A stretch of 50,237 nt of DNA from Hyphomicrobiales bacterium (GTDB lineage: Bacteria; Pseudomonadota; Alphaproteobacteria; Rhizobiales; Methyloligellaceae): the NCBI GenBank assembly GCA_028280515.1, contig JANQLP010000148.1, positions 1-50,237 of the forward strand, in the 5' to 3' direction. Within the stretch, counting starts at the first letter, position 1; each line of letters opens with the position of its first letter. Shown piece after piece: positions 24,582-34,718 of this stretch. A model generated the notes under the pieces. That model did no database searches. It saw only the letters and a program-made list of their open reading frames with translations, and was not told the DNA's origin. The translations under genes were made by a program, and so were the position numbers.

Positions 24582-25753
24582 CCACCCCGTCCCGCAAAGA
24601 AAACAAACTCGCGCATTTCGTCTCCAAGGAGCCGTTCGACCCGCATTCCGTCGACCATCACGTATCGGCGGCGCAGGAGAAGTACTATCTCGCGTCGCAA
24701 TGGAAACTGATGTGGTGGAAGTTCACCCGCCACCGGCTCGCCGTCATCTCCGGCATCTTCCTGCTGCTGACGTATTTCTCGATCCTCATTTCCGAGTTCC
24801 TTGCGCCCTACGGCCTACACACCCGGAATGTCGATTTCATCTTTGCCCCGCCGCAGAGTGTCCATTTCTTCCACGAAGGGTCGTTCGTCGGCCCGTTCGT
24901 GTACGGCACCGACTACCGTCTCAATATGGAGAACCTGCAGCGGGTCTACACGGAGGACAAAAGCAGGCTGTACCGGCTTAAGTTCTTCTGCCGCGGCGAC
25001 GCCTACGAGTTCTGGGGTCTGTTCAAGAGCGACCTGCATCTCGTGTGCCCGGAGAAAGGCGGCACCCTGTTCCTGCTCGGCACCGACCGCCTCGGACGGG
25101 ACATTCTGTCGCGGATCATCTATGGCGCGCGCATTTCGCTCACCATCGGGCTCATCGGCATCGCGATCAGCTTTTCGCTGGCGCTGGTGATCGGCGGCAT
25201 CGCCGGCTATTACGGCGGCATTGTCGACCTCTTCACACAGCGCGTCATCGAGGTGATCCAGTCATTCCCGCAGATCCCGCTCTGGATGGCGTTGTCCGCG
25301 GTCCTGCCGGTGACGTGGAGTCCCCTGCTCGTCTACTTCGCCATCACGGTCATTCTCGCCATGCTCGACTGGACGGGGCTTGCCCGCGCCGTACGCTCGA
25401 AAATCCTCTCGCTGCGCGAGGACGACTACTGCATGGCTGCCCAGCTCATGGGCGCACGGCCCCGCCGCGTGATCGGCCGCCATCTGCTGCCCGGTCTGAT
25501 GAGCCATCTTATCGCCTCGGCCACACTGTCGATCCCCACGATCATTCTCGGCGAGACCGCGCTGTCGTTCCTCGGCCTCGGCCTCAGACCGCCGATCACC
25601 AGCTGGGGCGTGTTGCTGAACGAGGCACAGAACATCAACGTGGTCGCGCTGTACCCGTGGCTGATCCTGCCCGTGGTGCCCGTGGTCCTCGTGATCATTG
25701 CGTTCAATTTTCTGGGGGATGGCCTACGGGATGCCGCGGACCCCTACAAATAG
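24578..25753 (+). CDS. Peptide-type ABC permease, DppC-like
   Basis: The 391-residue protein is longer than typical DppC (about 300) because of a polar segment of roughly 100 residues between the first span (about 53-73) and the core domain. Core features include LFLLGTDRLGRDILSRIIYGAR and the coupling loop CMAAQLMGARPRRVIGRH. It is the last gene of the operon that begins at 19757. A small hairpin (GCTACA/TGTAGC, 25771-25785) follows the stop but lacks a T-run. Confidence 0.92.
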   Translation: MTTPSRKENKLAHFVSKEPFDPHSVDHHVSAAQEKYYLASQWKLMWWKFTRHRLAVISGIFLLLTYFSILISEFLAPYGLHTRNVDFIFAPPQSVHFFHEGSFVGPFVYGTDYRLNMENLQRVYTEDKSRLYRLKFFCRGDAYEFWGLFKSDLHLVCPEKGGTLFLLGTDRLGRDILSRIIYGARISLTIGLIGIAISFSLALVIGGIAGYYGGIVDLFTQRVIEVIQSFPQIPLWMALSAVLPVTWSPLLVYFAITVILAMLDWTGLARAVRSKILSLREDDYCMAAQLMGARPRRVIGRHLLPGLMSHLIASATLSIPTIILGETALSFLGLGLRPPITSWGVLLNEAQNINVVALYPWLILPVVPVVLVIIAFNFLGDGLRDAADPYK

Positions 25754-25869
25754 ACGTCTTTGCTCCTTGAGCTACAATATGTAGCCGGCCGCTCATCAAA
25801 CTGTGTGCATATTTCCGGGCCGGGTTTGCGTACATAATTACAGCAAAGGCATCTTTGGGAGAGGAACGG

Positions 25870-27270
25870 ATGCTGTCAGGACTCAGGCAATTCGTTTTCG
25901 GCGAGAAGATCGGCGGCGCCCTGCCCGAACGGGTTCAGGAAGACATTTCCCGGCAACAGCAGGAGGGCGAAAAGCTGATCGGCTGGGTACAGCTTGCCCT
26001 CGTTCTCACATTTGCAACGCTCTACGGGATCGCGCCGAAAACCGGTGAACACGCCATGGTCCAGCCGGTGCCCTGGGCCATCTCGGCCTACTTCCTGTTC
26101 ACCATCGTTCGGCTTTTCGCCGCCTACCGGAACTACCTGCCCAACTGGCTGCTGATCGCCTCGGTCATCGTCGACATGGGGCTCCTGATGTTCCTCATGT
26201 GGAGTTTCCACATCCAGTACGAACAGCCCGCTTCGTTCTATCTGAAGGCGCCGACGCTGATGTACGCGTTCATCTTCATCGCGCTCAGGACCCTGCGCTT
26301 CGAGCCCCGATACATCGTCTGGGCCGGCATCACGGCAATCATCGGCTGGACCGCAATGGTCTCATACGTGCTGTTCGCCGATCCCGAGAATCCGATGATT
26401 ACCCGCGACTATGTCGCCTATCTCACCTCCAATTCGGTTCTGATCGGCGCCGAGGTCGACAAGGTCATTTCGATGGCTGCCGTGACATTCATTCTGTTTG
26501 TCGCGATCCTCAGGGCCCAGCGTATTCTCAACCGCGCGGTGCTGGACGCGACGGCGGCGCGGGATTTGTCCCGCTTCGTATCGCGCGAAGTTGCGGACCG
26601 GATCACCTCGTCCGACCAGGCCGTCCAGCCCGGCGACGGTGAATCGCGCATCGGCACGGTGGTGTTCACCGACATCGAGGGCTTCTCCACCGTATCGGAA
26701 AAGCTCACGCCGCAGCAGCTCGCCGAAACCCTGAACGAATATTTCGAAGCGACGTGCGAGATTATTGACAAGCATGGCGGGGTCATTACCCAGTTTCAGG
26801 GAGACCTCATGCTGATCACCTTCAACGCCGTGACCCCCGACGAGAACCACGCGACGAACGCCATGAAAACGGTTATCGGTATTCGTGACCTGACGCAGAA
26901 GAGGAAATTCTGCCACGGCGGCAGGCTTCCGACCCGCTGTGGCGTCAACACCGGCGAGATCATCGTCGGCGCCATCGGCTCCAAGGAACGGCTGTGCTTC
27001 ACCGTTCACGGGGACCAGGTGAACGTCGCGGCGCGGCTCGAACAGCAGAACAAGCAGTTCGGATCGTATATTCTGGTCGGCGAGAACACGGTCGATGCGT
27101 GCGGGTCGGAGTTTGAGTTTACGCGCGTCGGTGAAGTGACCGTGCGCGGGCGCGAAACCCCGACGAAAATATACACGGTGAAGGGCGAACAAGAACATGA
27201 CCGACAACAAGCTCCCGCTGCTGGCGGAAAAACAGGGGCACGTCGCAAGGCTCACAATCGACAGGCCTGA
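25870..27270 (+). CDS. Membrane-bound class III adenylate/guanylate cyclase
   Basis: The 466-residue protein has about six hydrophobic spans in residues 35-220, a short linker, then a class III cyclase domain (about 260-450). Metal-binding aspartates lie in VVFTDIEGFS (Asp 268) and QFQGDLML (Asp 312); the transition-state pair appears in VNVAARLE. The usual substrate-selecting Lys near residue 308 is Gln here (ITQFQGD), so nucleotide preference is uncertain. The ATG at 25870 follows GGGAGAGGAA. The end overlaps the enoyl-CoA hydratase gene by 74 bases. Its product could serve the cNMP-binding protein encoded at 10678, though this is speculation. Confidence 0.87.
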   Translation: MLSGLRQFVFGEKIGGALPERVQEDISRQQQEGEKLIGWVQLALVLTFATLYGIAPKTGEHAMVQPVPWAISAYFLFTIVRLFAAYRNYLPNWLLIASVIVDMGLLMFLMWSFHIQYEQPASFYLKAPTLMYAFIFIALRTLRFEPRYIVWAGITAIIGWTAMVSYVLFADPENPMITRDYVAYLTSNSVLIGAEVDKVISMAAVTFILFVAILRAQRILNRAVLDATAARDLSRFVSREVADRITSSDQAVQPGDGESRIGTVVFTDIEGFSTVSEKLTPQQLAETLNEYFEATCEIIDKHGGVITQFQGDLMLITFNAVTPDENHATNAMKTVIGIRDLTQKRKFCHGGRLPTRCGVNTGEIIVGAIGSKERLCFTVHGDQVNVAARLEQQNKQFGSYILVGENTVDACGSEFEFTRVGEVTVRGRETPTKIYTVKGEQEHDRQQAPAAGGKTGARRKAHNRQA

Positions 27271-27991
27271 GAAACGCAATGCCATGACGCTGGCGATGTG
27301 GGGCGCGCTCGGCGACCAGCTTGAGGCCTGGTCCGGCGACACCGACGTGCGTGTGCTGATCCTGACCGGCGCGGGAGACAAGAGTTTCTGCGCCGGCAAC
27401 GACATCAGCGAGTTTCCGACCCTGCGCGCAACGCCCGACCAGCGGGCCAACTATGACGCGATGACCAAGCGCGCCTATGACGCCCTGCGGAACTTTCCCA
27501 AGCCGACGATCGCCAGGATTCGCGGCTTCTGCATCGGCGGGGGACTGGAACTATCACAGCTCTGCGACCTGCAGATCGCGGCGGACACGTGCGAGTTCGC
27601 GGTCACGCCCGCGCGTCTCGGGATCGGCTACAAGCTGGACGATATCCTTCTGCTGACCTCGAACATCTCGGCGAAGCACGCCAAGGAGCTGCTGTTCACC
27701 GCGCGCCGTTTTCCGGCCGACGACGCGCTGCGCTGGGGCCTGATCAGCCGCGCGGTGAGCGAGGCCGAACTGGACCGGACCGTCGATGACTTGGCCAACG
27801 AAATCGCGGCGAACGCACCGCTGTCCGTCGCCGCGGCCAAGGCGATCGTCCACGAGGCGGTCAAGGAAGAAGGTGCACGCGACCGCGACCTGTCCGCCCG
27901 GCTCGTGGCCGCGTGCGACGCGAGTGAGGATCGCCAGGAGGGGCAGAAAGCCTTCGCCGAAAAGAGAAAACCGGAGTTCAAGGGCCGCTGA
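27197..27991 (+). CDS. Enoyl-CoA hydratase/isomerase family protein
   Basis: The 264-residue crotonase-fold enzyme shows the family start LAEKQGHVARLTIDRPEKRNAMT, the first oxyanion segment FCAGNDISEF and the second in RGFCIGGGLELSQLCDLQIA. The catalytic glutamate pair of classical hydratases is not clearly kept, since the position after GGGLEL reads SQLCD, so isomerase, decarboxylase or ligase activity is possible. The start at 27197 lies inside the cyclase gene in another frame, preceded by AAGGG. No other beta-oxidation genes are nearby. Confidence 0.85.
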   Translation: MTDNKLPLLAEKQGHVARLTIDRPEKRNAMTLAMWGALGDQLEAWSGDTDVRVLILTGAGDKSFCAGNDISEFPTLRATPDQRANYDAMTKRAYDALRNFPKPTIARIRGFCIGGGLELSQLCDLQIAADTCEFAVTPARLGIGYKLDDILLLTSNISAKHAKELLFTARRFPADDALRWGLISRAVSEAELDRTVDDLANEIAANAPLSVAAAKAIVHEAVKEEGARDRDLSARLVAACDASEDRQEGQKAFAEKRKPEFKGR

Positions 27992-28006
27992 GCGCGGCGG
28001 CCAGGG

Positions 28007-29080
28007 CTATTCGGCTGCTTCCGCCGATCCGCCGCCTTCGCTTTCGATCAGCGCGGCGAGCGCGTCCGACGCTTCGTCGGCGCCCGCGCGCGTGACATCG
28101 AGATGCAGTACAGCGCGCATCCGCGCATCGCTCTCGGCACCGATGCGAATGCCTTGGGCGATCAGTTTTTTCGAGATTTGCGGTGCTGTGAGGCCCGTGC
28201 CGGAGACGTCGAAAAAGACCAGATTGGTCGGGACCTCGTCAAAGGCGAGGCGAATTCCCGGGATCTCTGCGATCCGGGACGCGAACCGTTTTGCGTTGTC
28301 ATGGTCGTCATGCAGCCGCGCGATGTTGTGATCCAGGGCATAGAGCCCGGCGGCCGCGAGAATGCCCGACTGGCGCATACCGCCGCCGAAACGGTATTTC
28401 CACGTCAATGCGTCCTCGATGAACCTGCGCGACCCTGCCAGCACGCCGCCGACCGGACATCCGAGCCCTTTTGAGAGGTCGAGCCAGGCACTGTCGCAAT
28501 GAGCGCAATAGTCCGACGCGGCGTCTCCGGAAGCCACCACGGCATTGAGCAGCCGCGCACCGTCCATATGCACGGCAAGGTCGTGCGCGTGCGCAATCTC
28601 GGCCACCTGCGCAACGGTCTTGAGCGGCCAGATTGCGCCGCCTCCGCGGTTGGCGGTCTGTTCGATATTCACAAGCCGCGACCGCGGCGTCTTCGGCCGC
28701 GGCGGGTTCAGCGATGCCTTGAGGCTCTCGCCGTCAAAGATACCCTGTTCCGAGGGGACGGCCCGGATCAGCGACCCGGCGAAAACGGCCGCCCCCGCAC
28801 CTTCCGATCCGATGATGTGTGCGCTCTCGGCGGCAAGGACCTCGTCTCCGGGCCGGCAATGCACCGAAATGGCAACCTGGTTGCACATGATGCCGGAGGG
28901 CAGGAACAGCGCCGCCTCCATGCCGAGAAGCTCGGCCACGCGCTCGCACAGCGCCGATGTGCTCGGATCCTCGCCGCGTTGCTCGTCCCCGACCTCCGCC
29001 GTCGCCATGGCCTCGCGCATCGCGACACCGGGCCTGGTGACCGTGTCGCTCACAAGATCAATGCGAATGCTCGGCGCCAT
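28007..29080 (-). CDS. Threonine aldolase-family PLP enzyme
   Basis: The 357-residue fold-type I PLP enzyme resembles low-specificity L-threonine aldolase, which splits threonine or other beta-hydroxy amino acids into glycine and an aldehyde. Markers are IDLVSDTVTRP at the N-terminus, GDEQRGEDPST, LFLPSGIMCNQVA, and the PLP lysine in LDLSKGLGCPVGG. The ATG at 29080 is preferred to a TTG at 29098 because ACAGGAAA stands at proper spacing. It is the last gene of the leftward amino-acid operon and ends 15 bases from the convergent hydratase gene. Confidence 0.88.
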   Translation of the reverse strand: MAPSIRIDLVSDTVTRPGVAMREAMATAEVGDEQRGEDPSTSALCERVAELLGMEAALFLPSGIMCNQVAISVHCRPGDEVLAAESAHIIGSEGAGAAVFAGSLIRAVPSEQGIFDGESLKASLNPPRPKTPRSRLVNIEQTANRGGGAIWPLKTVAQVAEIAHAHDLAVHMDGARLLNAVVASGDAASDYCAHCDSAWLDLSKGLGCPVGGVLAGSRRFIEDALTWKYRFGGGMRQSGILAAAGLYALDHNIARLHDDHDNAKRFASRIAEIPGIRLAFDEVPTNLVFFDVSGTGLTAPQISKKLIAQGIRIGAESDARMRAVLHLDVTRAGADEASDALAALIESEGGGSAEAAE

Positions 29081-29094
29081 GTCGGAGTTTCCTG

Positions 29095-30264
29095 TCAATG
29101 ACCGCGGCTGACCGCGTGCAGCTCGGTGGCGAAGCGGTCGATATCGTCCCGGTTGTTGTAGAAGTGAACGCCTGCGCGCATCTGGCCGTCCTTGGCCGCG
29201 ACGATGATGCCACGTTCGCGCAACGCGGCCTCGATCTTGTCCGCATCGCCGTCCACGCCGATGGCGACAAGCCCGGCGCGCTCCTCCCAGGGCCGCGGCG
29301 TGAGAACCCGCAACTGACGCGATTCGAGCTCGTCGATGAGATAGGTGGTGAGCTCGCGCACGCGTGCTTCGATGTTCGCAAGGCCGACCGATGCGATGAA
29401 CTCGGCTGATTGCCGCTGCACCCAGAGCCCCAGGAAATTCGGGTTTCCATATTCATAGCGATGGGCGTCACACGCCAGTTCGAGATCGGGCACGGCGCGG
29501 TCGATCGACGTGAACGAGAACTTTGCCGCATAGGGCGGATCGAGGAGATCGATCATCTCATCGGTGATGTACATGAAGCCGGCACCGGTGAGGCTGAACT
29601 GCGCCTTGTGGCCGCCAGCGCACAGAACGTCGGCGCCGAGGGTGCTGATCGGCGCCGACAGCACACCGATGCCCTGAATGGCATCGACGATCAGCCTGAT
29701 GTCCTTCTCTCGGCAGAACTCGGAAACACTGTTCAGATCGGCCCGATAACCATTGCCGTAAGCGACATAGGCCACCGCAATGATCCGGGTCCGGTCGTCG
29801 ACCACGCGGGCGTAGCTCTCGACCGTGACGCGGCCTTGCGCGTCCGGTTCTGCCCAGCGGACCTCGATGCCCTTTCGGGCGAGATAGCGCCATTGAAACG
29901 TGTTGTTCTCATGCTCGAGCCTGGAGATCACCACATTGTCGCCTTCTACCCAGGGAAAGCCGGCGGCGACGATGTTGATTCCTTCCGACGTGTTCTTGAC
30001 CAGCGCGACGTTCGACCTCGGTGCGCCGAACACGTCGGCGACCGCATCGCGCGTGTGCTCCTGCCCGTCCATGGAAAACGCCTTTTCGCCGATGTTCGTG
30101 TAGACATCGTCGAACCAGCCGTCGGCGGCCGCCTTCACGGCGCGCGGCAGCAGCGCCTTGCGCCCGATATCGAGATAGGCGTACTGCCCTGTCGCCGGGA
30201 ACTCGTCTCGCAACCTGTCCCAGTCCGGCGTCCCGTTCGGTTCCGCTTGTCGTTGTACGCTCAT
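29095..30264 (-). CDS. Class V aminotransferase (cysteine desulfurase-like fold)
   Basis: The 389-residue PLP enzyme belongs to the class V aminotransferase group. It shows [13 protein letters not shown], the PLP-stacking region ISRLEHENN, the aspartate in [13 protein letters not shown] and the PLP lysine in [14 protein letters not shown]. It has no obvious cysteine loop for desulfurase activity, so an amino acid lyase, epimerase or aminotransferase role is likelier. It lies 17 bases after aapP and 14 bases before the threonine aldolase gene, so all appear to be in one operon serving use of an imported amino acid. Confidence 0.85.
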   Translation of the reverse strand: MSVQRQAEPNGTPDWDRLRDEFPATGQYAYLDIGRKALLPRAVKAAADGWFDDVYTNIGEKAFSMDGQEHTRDAVADVFGAPRSNVALVKNTSEGINIVAAGFPWVEGDNVVISRLEHENNTFQWRYLARKGIEVRWAEPDAQGRVTVESYARVVDDRTRIIAVAYVAYGNGYRADLNSVSEFCREKDIRLIVDAIQGIGVLSAPISTLGADVLCAGGHKAQFSLTGAGFMYITDEMIDLLDPPYAAKFSFTSIDRAVPDLELACDAHRYEYGNPNFLGLWVQRQSAEFIASVGLANIEARVRELTTYLIDELESRQLRVLTPRPWEERAGLVAIGVDGDADKIEAALRERGIIVAAKDGQMRAGVHFYNNRDDIDRFATELHAVSRGH

Positions 30265-30280
30265 GGGTGGCCTCGTCGCC

Positions 30281-31063
30281 TCAATGGGTCAGGATCTGGC
30301 TGAGGAACAGCTTGGTGCGGTCGCTCTTCGGCTTGCTGAAGAAGGTCTCGGGCGGCGCAATCTCGACGATCTCGGCATCGTCCATGAAGATGACCCGGTT
30401 GGCGACGGTGCGGGCAAATCCCATCTCATGGGTCACCACCACCATGGTCATGCCGTCCTCGGCGAGTTCGACCATGACGTCGAGCACCTCCTTGATCATC
30501 TCCGGATCGAGCGCCGACGTCGGCTCATCGAACAGCATGATGCGCGGCTGCATACACAGCGACCGCGCGATGGCAACGCGCTGCTGCTGCCCTCCGGACA
30601 GTTGGCCGGGATATTTGTAGGCCTGCTCCTCGATCTGGACCCGGCGCAGATATCCGAGCGCCATCTCCTCGGCGTCCTTCTTCGGCATCTGCCGGACCAG
30701 CATCGGCGCGAGCGCCAGATTGTCGATCACGCGCATGTGCGGGAAGAGGTTGAACGACTGGAACACCATACCGACCTCGCGCCGGACCGCCTCGATGTTC
30801 TTCAGATTGTCGGTGAGTTCGATGCCGTCGACGACGATGCGGCCGCGCTGGTGATTTTCCAGCCGGTTGATGCAGCGGATCATGGTCGACTTGCCGGACC
30901 CGGACGGACCACACACCACCACGCGCTCGCCCTTGTCGACGGTCAGGTTGATGTCGCGCAGGGCCTGGAAGTCACCGAACCACTTGCTGACACCCTCCAG
31001 GGTGATGATCGTCTCGCCTGTCTCGTTTTTCTTTCTTGTTTTCCTTGCGCCGGGCATCGGCAC
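30281..31063 (-). CDS. aapP: General L-amino acid ABC transporter ATPase
   Basis: The 260-residue ATPase has Walker [10 protein letters not shown], signature [15 protein letters not shown], Walker [15 protein letters not shown] and the H-loop [10 protein letters not shown]. Sequence and order (after two long permeases and an AapJ-type binding protein) match AapP of the alphaproteobacterial general amino-acid permease. It powers uptake of a wide range of L-amino acids. The gap to aapM is 16 bases. Confidence 0.93.
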   Translation of the reverse strand: MPMPGARKTRKKNETGETIITLEGVSKWFGDFQALRDINLTVDKGERVVVCGPSGSGKSTMIRCINRLENHQRGRIVVDGIELTDNLKNIEAVRREVGMVFQSFNLFPHMRVIDNLALAPMLVRQMPKKDAEEMALGYLRRVQIEEQAYKYPGQLSGGQQQRVAIARSLCMQPRIMLFDEPTSALDPEMIKEVLDVMVELAEDGMTMVVVTHEMGFARTVANRVIFMDDAEIVEIAPPETFFSKPKSDRTKLFLSQILTH

Positions 31064-31079
31064 TGCTCCTGTTTTTCCG

Positions 31080-32231
31080 TTAGAACCGCCGTCCCTCGCT
31101 CAGCCAGCGTTCCACCTGCTGGCTGTACTTGGAAAGCACATAGCAAAAGAAGAAATAGACCGCGGCCACGAACAGGTAGGCCTCGACGAACCAGCGCCGC
31201 CACAACGGATCCTGCATCACCGCCGTCGTGGCGGTCAGAATGTCGAACAGGCCGATGATCAGCACGAAGGACGTGTTCTTGAGCGCCGCGATGATGTGGT
31301 TCATGATACCCGGAAGGGCGATGCGCAGGGCCTGCGGCAGGATGATCCGCGTCGTCATCTGCCAGTAGGACAGCCCGAGCGATTCCGCCGCCTCATACTG
31401 CCCGCGCGGGATCGCCTGCAGTCCACCGCGAATGACCTCCGCCTGATAGCAGGCAAAGAAGATGGCCATGCCGACCATGACACGGACGAGCTTGTCGAAC
31501 TCCAGCCCGTCCGGGAGCGCGAGCGGGAAGACGTTCACCGCCACGAACAGGATCGTGATCAGCGGCACCCCGCGCAGCGATTCGATGATGGTGACGCTCG
31601 TCGCCTTGATCAGCGGCAGATGCGACCGCCGCCCCAGCGCCAGCAGGATCGCAATCGGAAATCCGAGCACGACCGTTCCGGAGAACAGGACCATGGTCAG
31701 CGGCAGCCCGCCCCACTGGCTGGTCTCGACGAACGTCAGCCCGAACACGCCGCCCCACAACATGGTGGAGATGACCGCAATCGCGACGGTCCAAAGCGGC
31801 ACCAGGATCTGCCAGTGCCAGAACCGCCGAATCAGCGTGATGGTGAAACTGCCGAGATAGACCGCAAGGGCGACAACAAGCCGCCAGTGTTCTTCGTACG
31901 GATACAGGCCGAACAGCATCGGTCTGTGTTTCTCGGCGACCACGGCCCAGCAGGCCCCGTCCGACTGGCGGCATACTTCGGGGTCGGGCGTGTACCAGAT
32001 GGCGTCGATGAATCCCCACTTGATGAATGCGGGCACCCAGTAGATCAGCGCGGCGCCGAGAATGATGGTCAGCAGCGTGTTTCCGGGAGACGCGAACAGG
32101 TTCTCCTTCATCCAGCGGAGAACCGCGATCTTCTCGGTCGGCGGCGGCTGCTGGCGCGACCTCGGCTGGTCCGTGTCGGCCTGCCCTTCCGCGCGCGGCG
32201 GCGCGGCGATCGGAGCGGTTGTATCGGTCAT
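31080..32231 (-). CDS. aapM: General L-amino acid ABC transporter permease AapM
   Basis: The 383-residue permease is of the long AapM type: hydrophobic spans separated by a polar loop containing [20 protein letters not shown], then a HisM-type core with [13 protein letters not shown] and the EAA loop [20 protein letters not shown]. The start [12 protein letters not shown] at 32231 follows AGGAGAGG; a longer upstream start is not needed. It begins four bases after the aapQ stop. It pairs with AapQ to form the channel. Confidence 0.92.
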   Translation of the reverse strand: MTDTTAPIAAPPRAEGQADTDQPRSRQQPPPTEKIAVLRWMKENLFASPGNTLLTIILGAALIYWVPAFIKWGFIDAIWYTPDPEVCRQSDGACWAVVAEKHRPMLFGLYPYEEHWRLVVALAVYLGSFTITLIRRFWHWQILVPLWTVAIAVISTMLWGGVFGLTFVETSQWGGLPLTMVLFSGTVVLGFPIAILLALGRRSHLPLIKATSVTIIESLRGVPLITILFVAVNVFPLALPDGLEFDKLVRVMVGMAIFFACYQAEVIRGGLQAIPRGQYEAAESLGLSYWQMTTRIILPQALRIALPGIMNHIIAALKNTSFVLIIGLFDILTATTAVMQDPLWRRWFVEAYLFVAAVYFFFCYVLSKYSQQVERWLSEGRRF

Positions 32232-32235
32232 TGCT

Positions 32236-33426
32236 CTACCTCTCCTTGATCGCCACAATGCGGTTGTAAATGTTCATGCCGAGCGAGATGGTCAGGCTGA
32301 TGCCGAGATAGACCGCCATCATGACCGCGATCGCCTCGACCGCCTGTCCTGTCTGATTCAGGGTGGTGTTGCCGACATTGACGAGATCCGGATAGCCGAT
32401 CAGCACGCCGAGCGAGGAGTTCTTGGTCAGGCTGAGATACTGGCTGGTGGTCGGCGGCACGATCACCCGGAGCGCCTGCGGGAAGGTGATGTAACGCATG
32501 ATGAAACCGCGCCGAATTCCGAGCGCCCGTGAAGCTTCGATCTGCCCGACCGGCACCGACTGAATGCCGGCCCGCACGATCTCGGCAATGAAGGCGCCGG
32601 TGTAGAAAGTGATGCCGATCAGAAGCGCGATGAACTCGGGCGTCAGCGACGCACCGCCACGGAAGTTGAATCCCTTGAGTTCCGGTACGCTCCACACCAG
32701 CGGCGCGCCCTGTACGAGCCAGGCGGCGAGCGGCAGTCCGATGACGATGCCCATACACGGCCACAGGGTGGCGATGTACTTGCCGGTCTTCTCACGGTGC
32801 TTCTGCGCCCAGTAGTTGAAGCCGAACGCCAGAACGAGACCGGCGGCGAGCGCCACCCAGACCCAGGTGTAGGCCGGGTTCGGTTCCGGCACCGGGAAAA
32901 TGAATCCGCGGTTCGCCAGGAACACCCCCTCCATCGGCGACAGGGCCTGTTTGGGCGAGGGCAGGTTGCGGATAACGGACGCCCAGAAGATGACGTGCAG
33001 AACCACGGGCACGTTGCGGCAGATCTCCACATATCCGGACGCCAGTATCGAGGCGAGCCAGTTCCGCGAGACGCGGGCAATGCCCATGATCGTTCCCAGG
33101 ATCGTTGCCAGAACGATGCCGCAGGCAGCGACGCTCAGCGTGTTCATGATGCCCACGAGCAGGGCGCGGCCATAGGAATCCTCGGAATCGTACTCGATGA
33201 GGGTTTCGCCGATGTCGAAGCCCGACGTTTCGTTCAGGAAGTCGAACCCGGTCGCGATCCGCTGTTTCTCCAGGTTCGCGTTCACATTCTGATAGAGGAG
33301 ATACGCCAGCAGCACGATGGCCGCCGCGAGCAGCACCTGATAGGCAACGCCGCGAAAGGCGAGATTATGCAGCAGCGAGGAGCTGCCTTTTTTTATATCG
33401 ATGTTTGCCTCGTGAGCCACCGTCAC
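32236..33426 (-). CDS. aapQ: General L-amino acid ABC transporter permease AapQ
   Basis: The 396-residue permease starts with a GTG (MTVAHEANIDIKKG; a second GTG two codons on is possible). It carries the AapQ-specific N-terminal segment with FDFLNETSGFDIGE and a core with VEICRNVPVVLHVIFW and EASRALGIRRGFIMRY, the ATPase-contact loop. It follows aapJ across a 121-base gap that holds a terminator-like hairpin. Confidence 0.92.
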   Translation of the reverse strand: MTVAHEANIDIKKGSSSLLHNLAFRGVAYQVLLAAAIVLLAYLLYQNVNANLEKQRIATGFDFLNETSGFDIGETLIEYDSEDSYGRALLVGIMNTLSVAACGIVLATILGTIMGIARVSRNWLASILASGYVEICRNVPVVLHVIFWASVIRNLPSPKQALSPMEGVFLANRGFIFPVPEPNPAYTWVWVALAAGLVLAFGFNYWAQKHREKTGKYIATLWPCMGIVIGLPLAAWLVQGAPLVWSVPELKGFNFRGGASLTPEFIALLIGITFYTGAFIAEIVRAGIQSVPVGQIEASRALGIRRGFIMRYITFPQALRVIVPPTTSQYLSLTKNSSLGVLIGYPDLVNVGNTTLNQTGQAVEAIAVMMAVYLGISLTISLGMNIYNRIVAIKER

Positions 33427-33478
33427 CCCCGTGCCGCCGTTACCGGCAGGCGATCTGCAATATGTACAAAGAAATCAG

Positions 33479-33529
33479 AAAAAAAGTTGGTACGAGGCGG
33501 ACCGCGTCACTTGCGGCCCGGCCCGCCTC
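33479..33529 (-). terminator. Hairpin plus T-run between aapJ and aapQ
   Basis: Read on the minus strand just past the aapJ stop, GAGGCGG and CCGCCTC (33523-33529 and 33494-33500 on the plus strand) form a stem with an inner GC helix. About eight bases later comes a run of seven Ts (33479-33485). It probably releases part of the transcripts after aapJ, giving excess binding protein over permease, as in many such operons. Confidence 0.7.
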
Positions 33530-33547
33530 ACCACCGATACAAGGCTC

Positions 33548-34594
33548 TTATTTCATCGGGAAGCCGTACATCAGGCCGCCGTTGATCCACAGATTGTTGA
33601 GGCCACGCTCCAGCTTCAGCGGCGAATTGGCGCCGAAGTTGTTGTCGTAGATTTCCTTGTAGTTGCCGACCTGCTTGACAACCCGGTAGGCCCAATCATT
33701 GTCCAGGCCGAGCTTCTTGCCAAGATCGCCCGACGTGCCGAGCATCCGCTTGATGTCGGGGTTGTTGGCGTTCTTCATCTCGTCGACGTTCTCTTTGCTG
33801 ACGCCCATCTCTTCAGCGTTGAACGTGGCGTAGGTGACCCACTTGATGATGTCGTACCACTGGTCGTCACCCTGCCGCACGCCGATCGCAAGCGGCTCCT
33901 TGGAGAACACGCCCTCAAGGATGATGTGATCGTCCGGCGTCTTGGCATCGAACTGCCGGTGGCCCGGAAGCCCCGCCTGGTCCATGGCCATCACATCACA
34001 ACGCCCGGAGAAATAGGCGCCGACCATCTCCTTCTGGTTCTCGATAACCACCGGCGTGTATTGCATGTTCTTCGACCTGAACAATGCGGCGATGTTCTTC
34101 TCGGTGGTCGAGCCCGGAACAACGCAGACCGTGGCACCGCCCATATCCTCAACCTTTTCGACGCCGGCTGCCTTGCGGACCATGAAGCCGGTGCCGGTGT
34201 AGAAGGTCGGCGGGCCGAAGTTGAGCCCGAGCGACGAGTCGCGCGTGAGCGTCACCGTCGTGGTGCGCGACAACATGTCGATCTCACCGGACTGCAATGC
34301 CGGAAAACGCGTCACGCTCGATACGGGGATGTACTTGACCTTCTCGGAGTCCCCGAGAACGGCGGCCGCAACCGCACGGCAATAGTCGACATCGAGACCC
34401 TTGTACCTGCCCTCGCTGTCGGCGGTGGCAAAACCGTAACGGCCCTGGTGAACGCCGCACAGCACCTCGCCACGTTCCTTGACCTTCTTGACCGTCGGAC
34501 CTTCCTCGGCCTGAACCGGTGCAGCGGGCTGCAGGGCAAAGGCGGCTACGGATGCCAGCACAGTCAGCATTGAGAATTTCTGAATACGCTTCAT
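33548..34594 (-). CDS. aapJ: General L-amino acid-binding protein AapJ
   Basis: The 348-residue periplasmic binding protein begins MKRIQKFSMLTVLASVAAFA with a signal peptide cut after PVQA, near residue 32. Family features include RGEVLCGVHQGRYGFA, DVDYCRAVAAAVLGD, the ligand-site LSRTTTVTLTRDSSLG and the hinge VCVVPGSTTEKN. The ATG at 34594 sits behind AAGGGAGAGTGACG. It is the most upstream transporter gene of the operon; the GntR gene precedes it on the same strand with a 124-base gap where a separate promoter may lie. Confidence 0.93.
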   Translation of the reverse strand: MKRIQKFSMLTVLASVAAFALQPAAPVQAEEGPTVKKVKERGEVLCGVHQGRYGFATADSEGRYKGLDVDYCRAVAAAVLGDSEKVKYIPVSSVTRFPALQSGEIDMLSRTTTVTLTRDSSLGLNFGPPTFYTGTGFMVRKAAGVEKVEDMGGATVCVVPGSTTEKNIAALFRSKNMQYTPVVIENQKEMVGAYFSGRCDVMAMDQAGLPGHRQFDAKTPDDHIILEGVFSKEPLAIGVRQGDDQWYDIIKWVTYATFNAEEMGVSKENVDEMKNANNPDIKRMLGTSGDLGKKLGLDNDWAYRVVKQVGNYKEIYDNNFGANSPLKLERGLNNLWINGGLMYGFPMK

Positions 34595-34718
34595 TACGTC
34601 ACTCTCCCTTTTCACTTCCATCAAAGCTACGGAACGGCATTGCGTGTCATTTCCTTCTCCACGCCGGTTCCTTTCTCCGCGCGTTGCCGCGACAGAACTC
34701 TTCGCCGTCAACTGTCCG

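Noticed and set aside
27983-28002. GGCCGC/GCGGCC hairpin at the convergent hydratase/threonine aldolase junction
   Set aside because: Only six bases per arm, overlapping codons, and no T-run on either side, so it was not called a terminator.
30867-32249. 460-codon plus-strand open frame opposite aapM
   Set aside because: The translation is dominated by Arg, Asp, His and Gln, typical of the reverse complement of a membrane protein gene.
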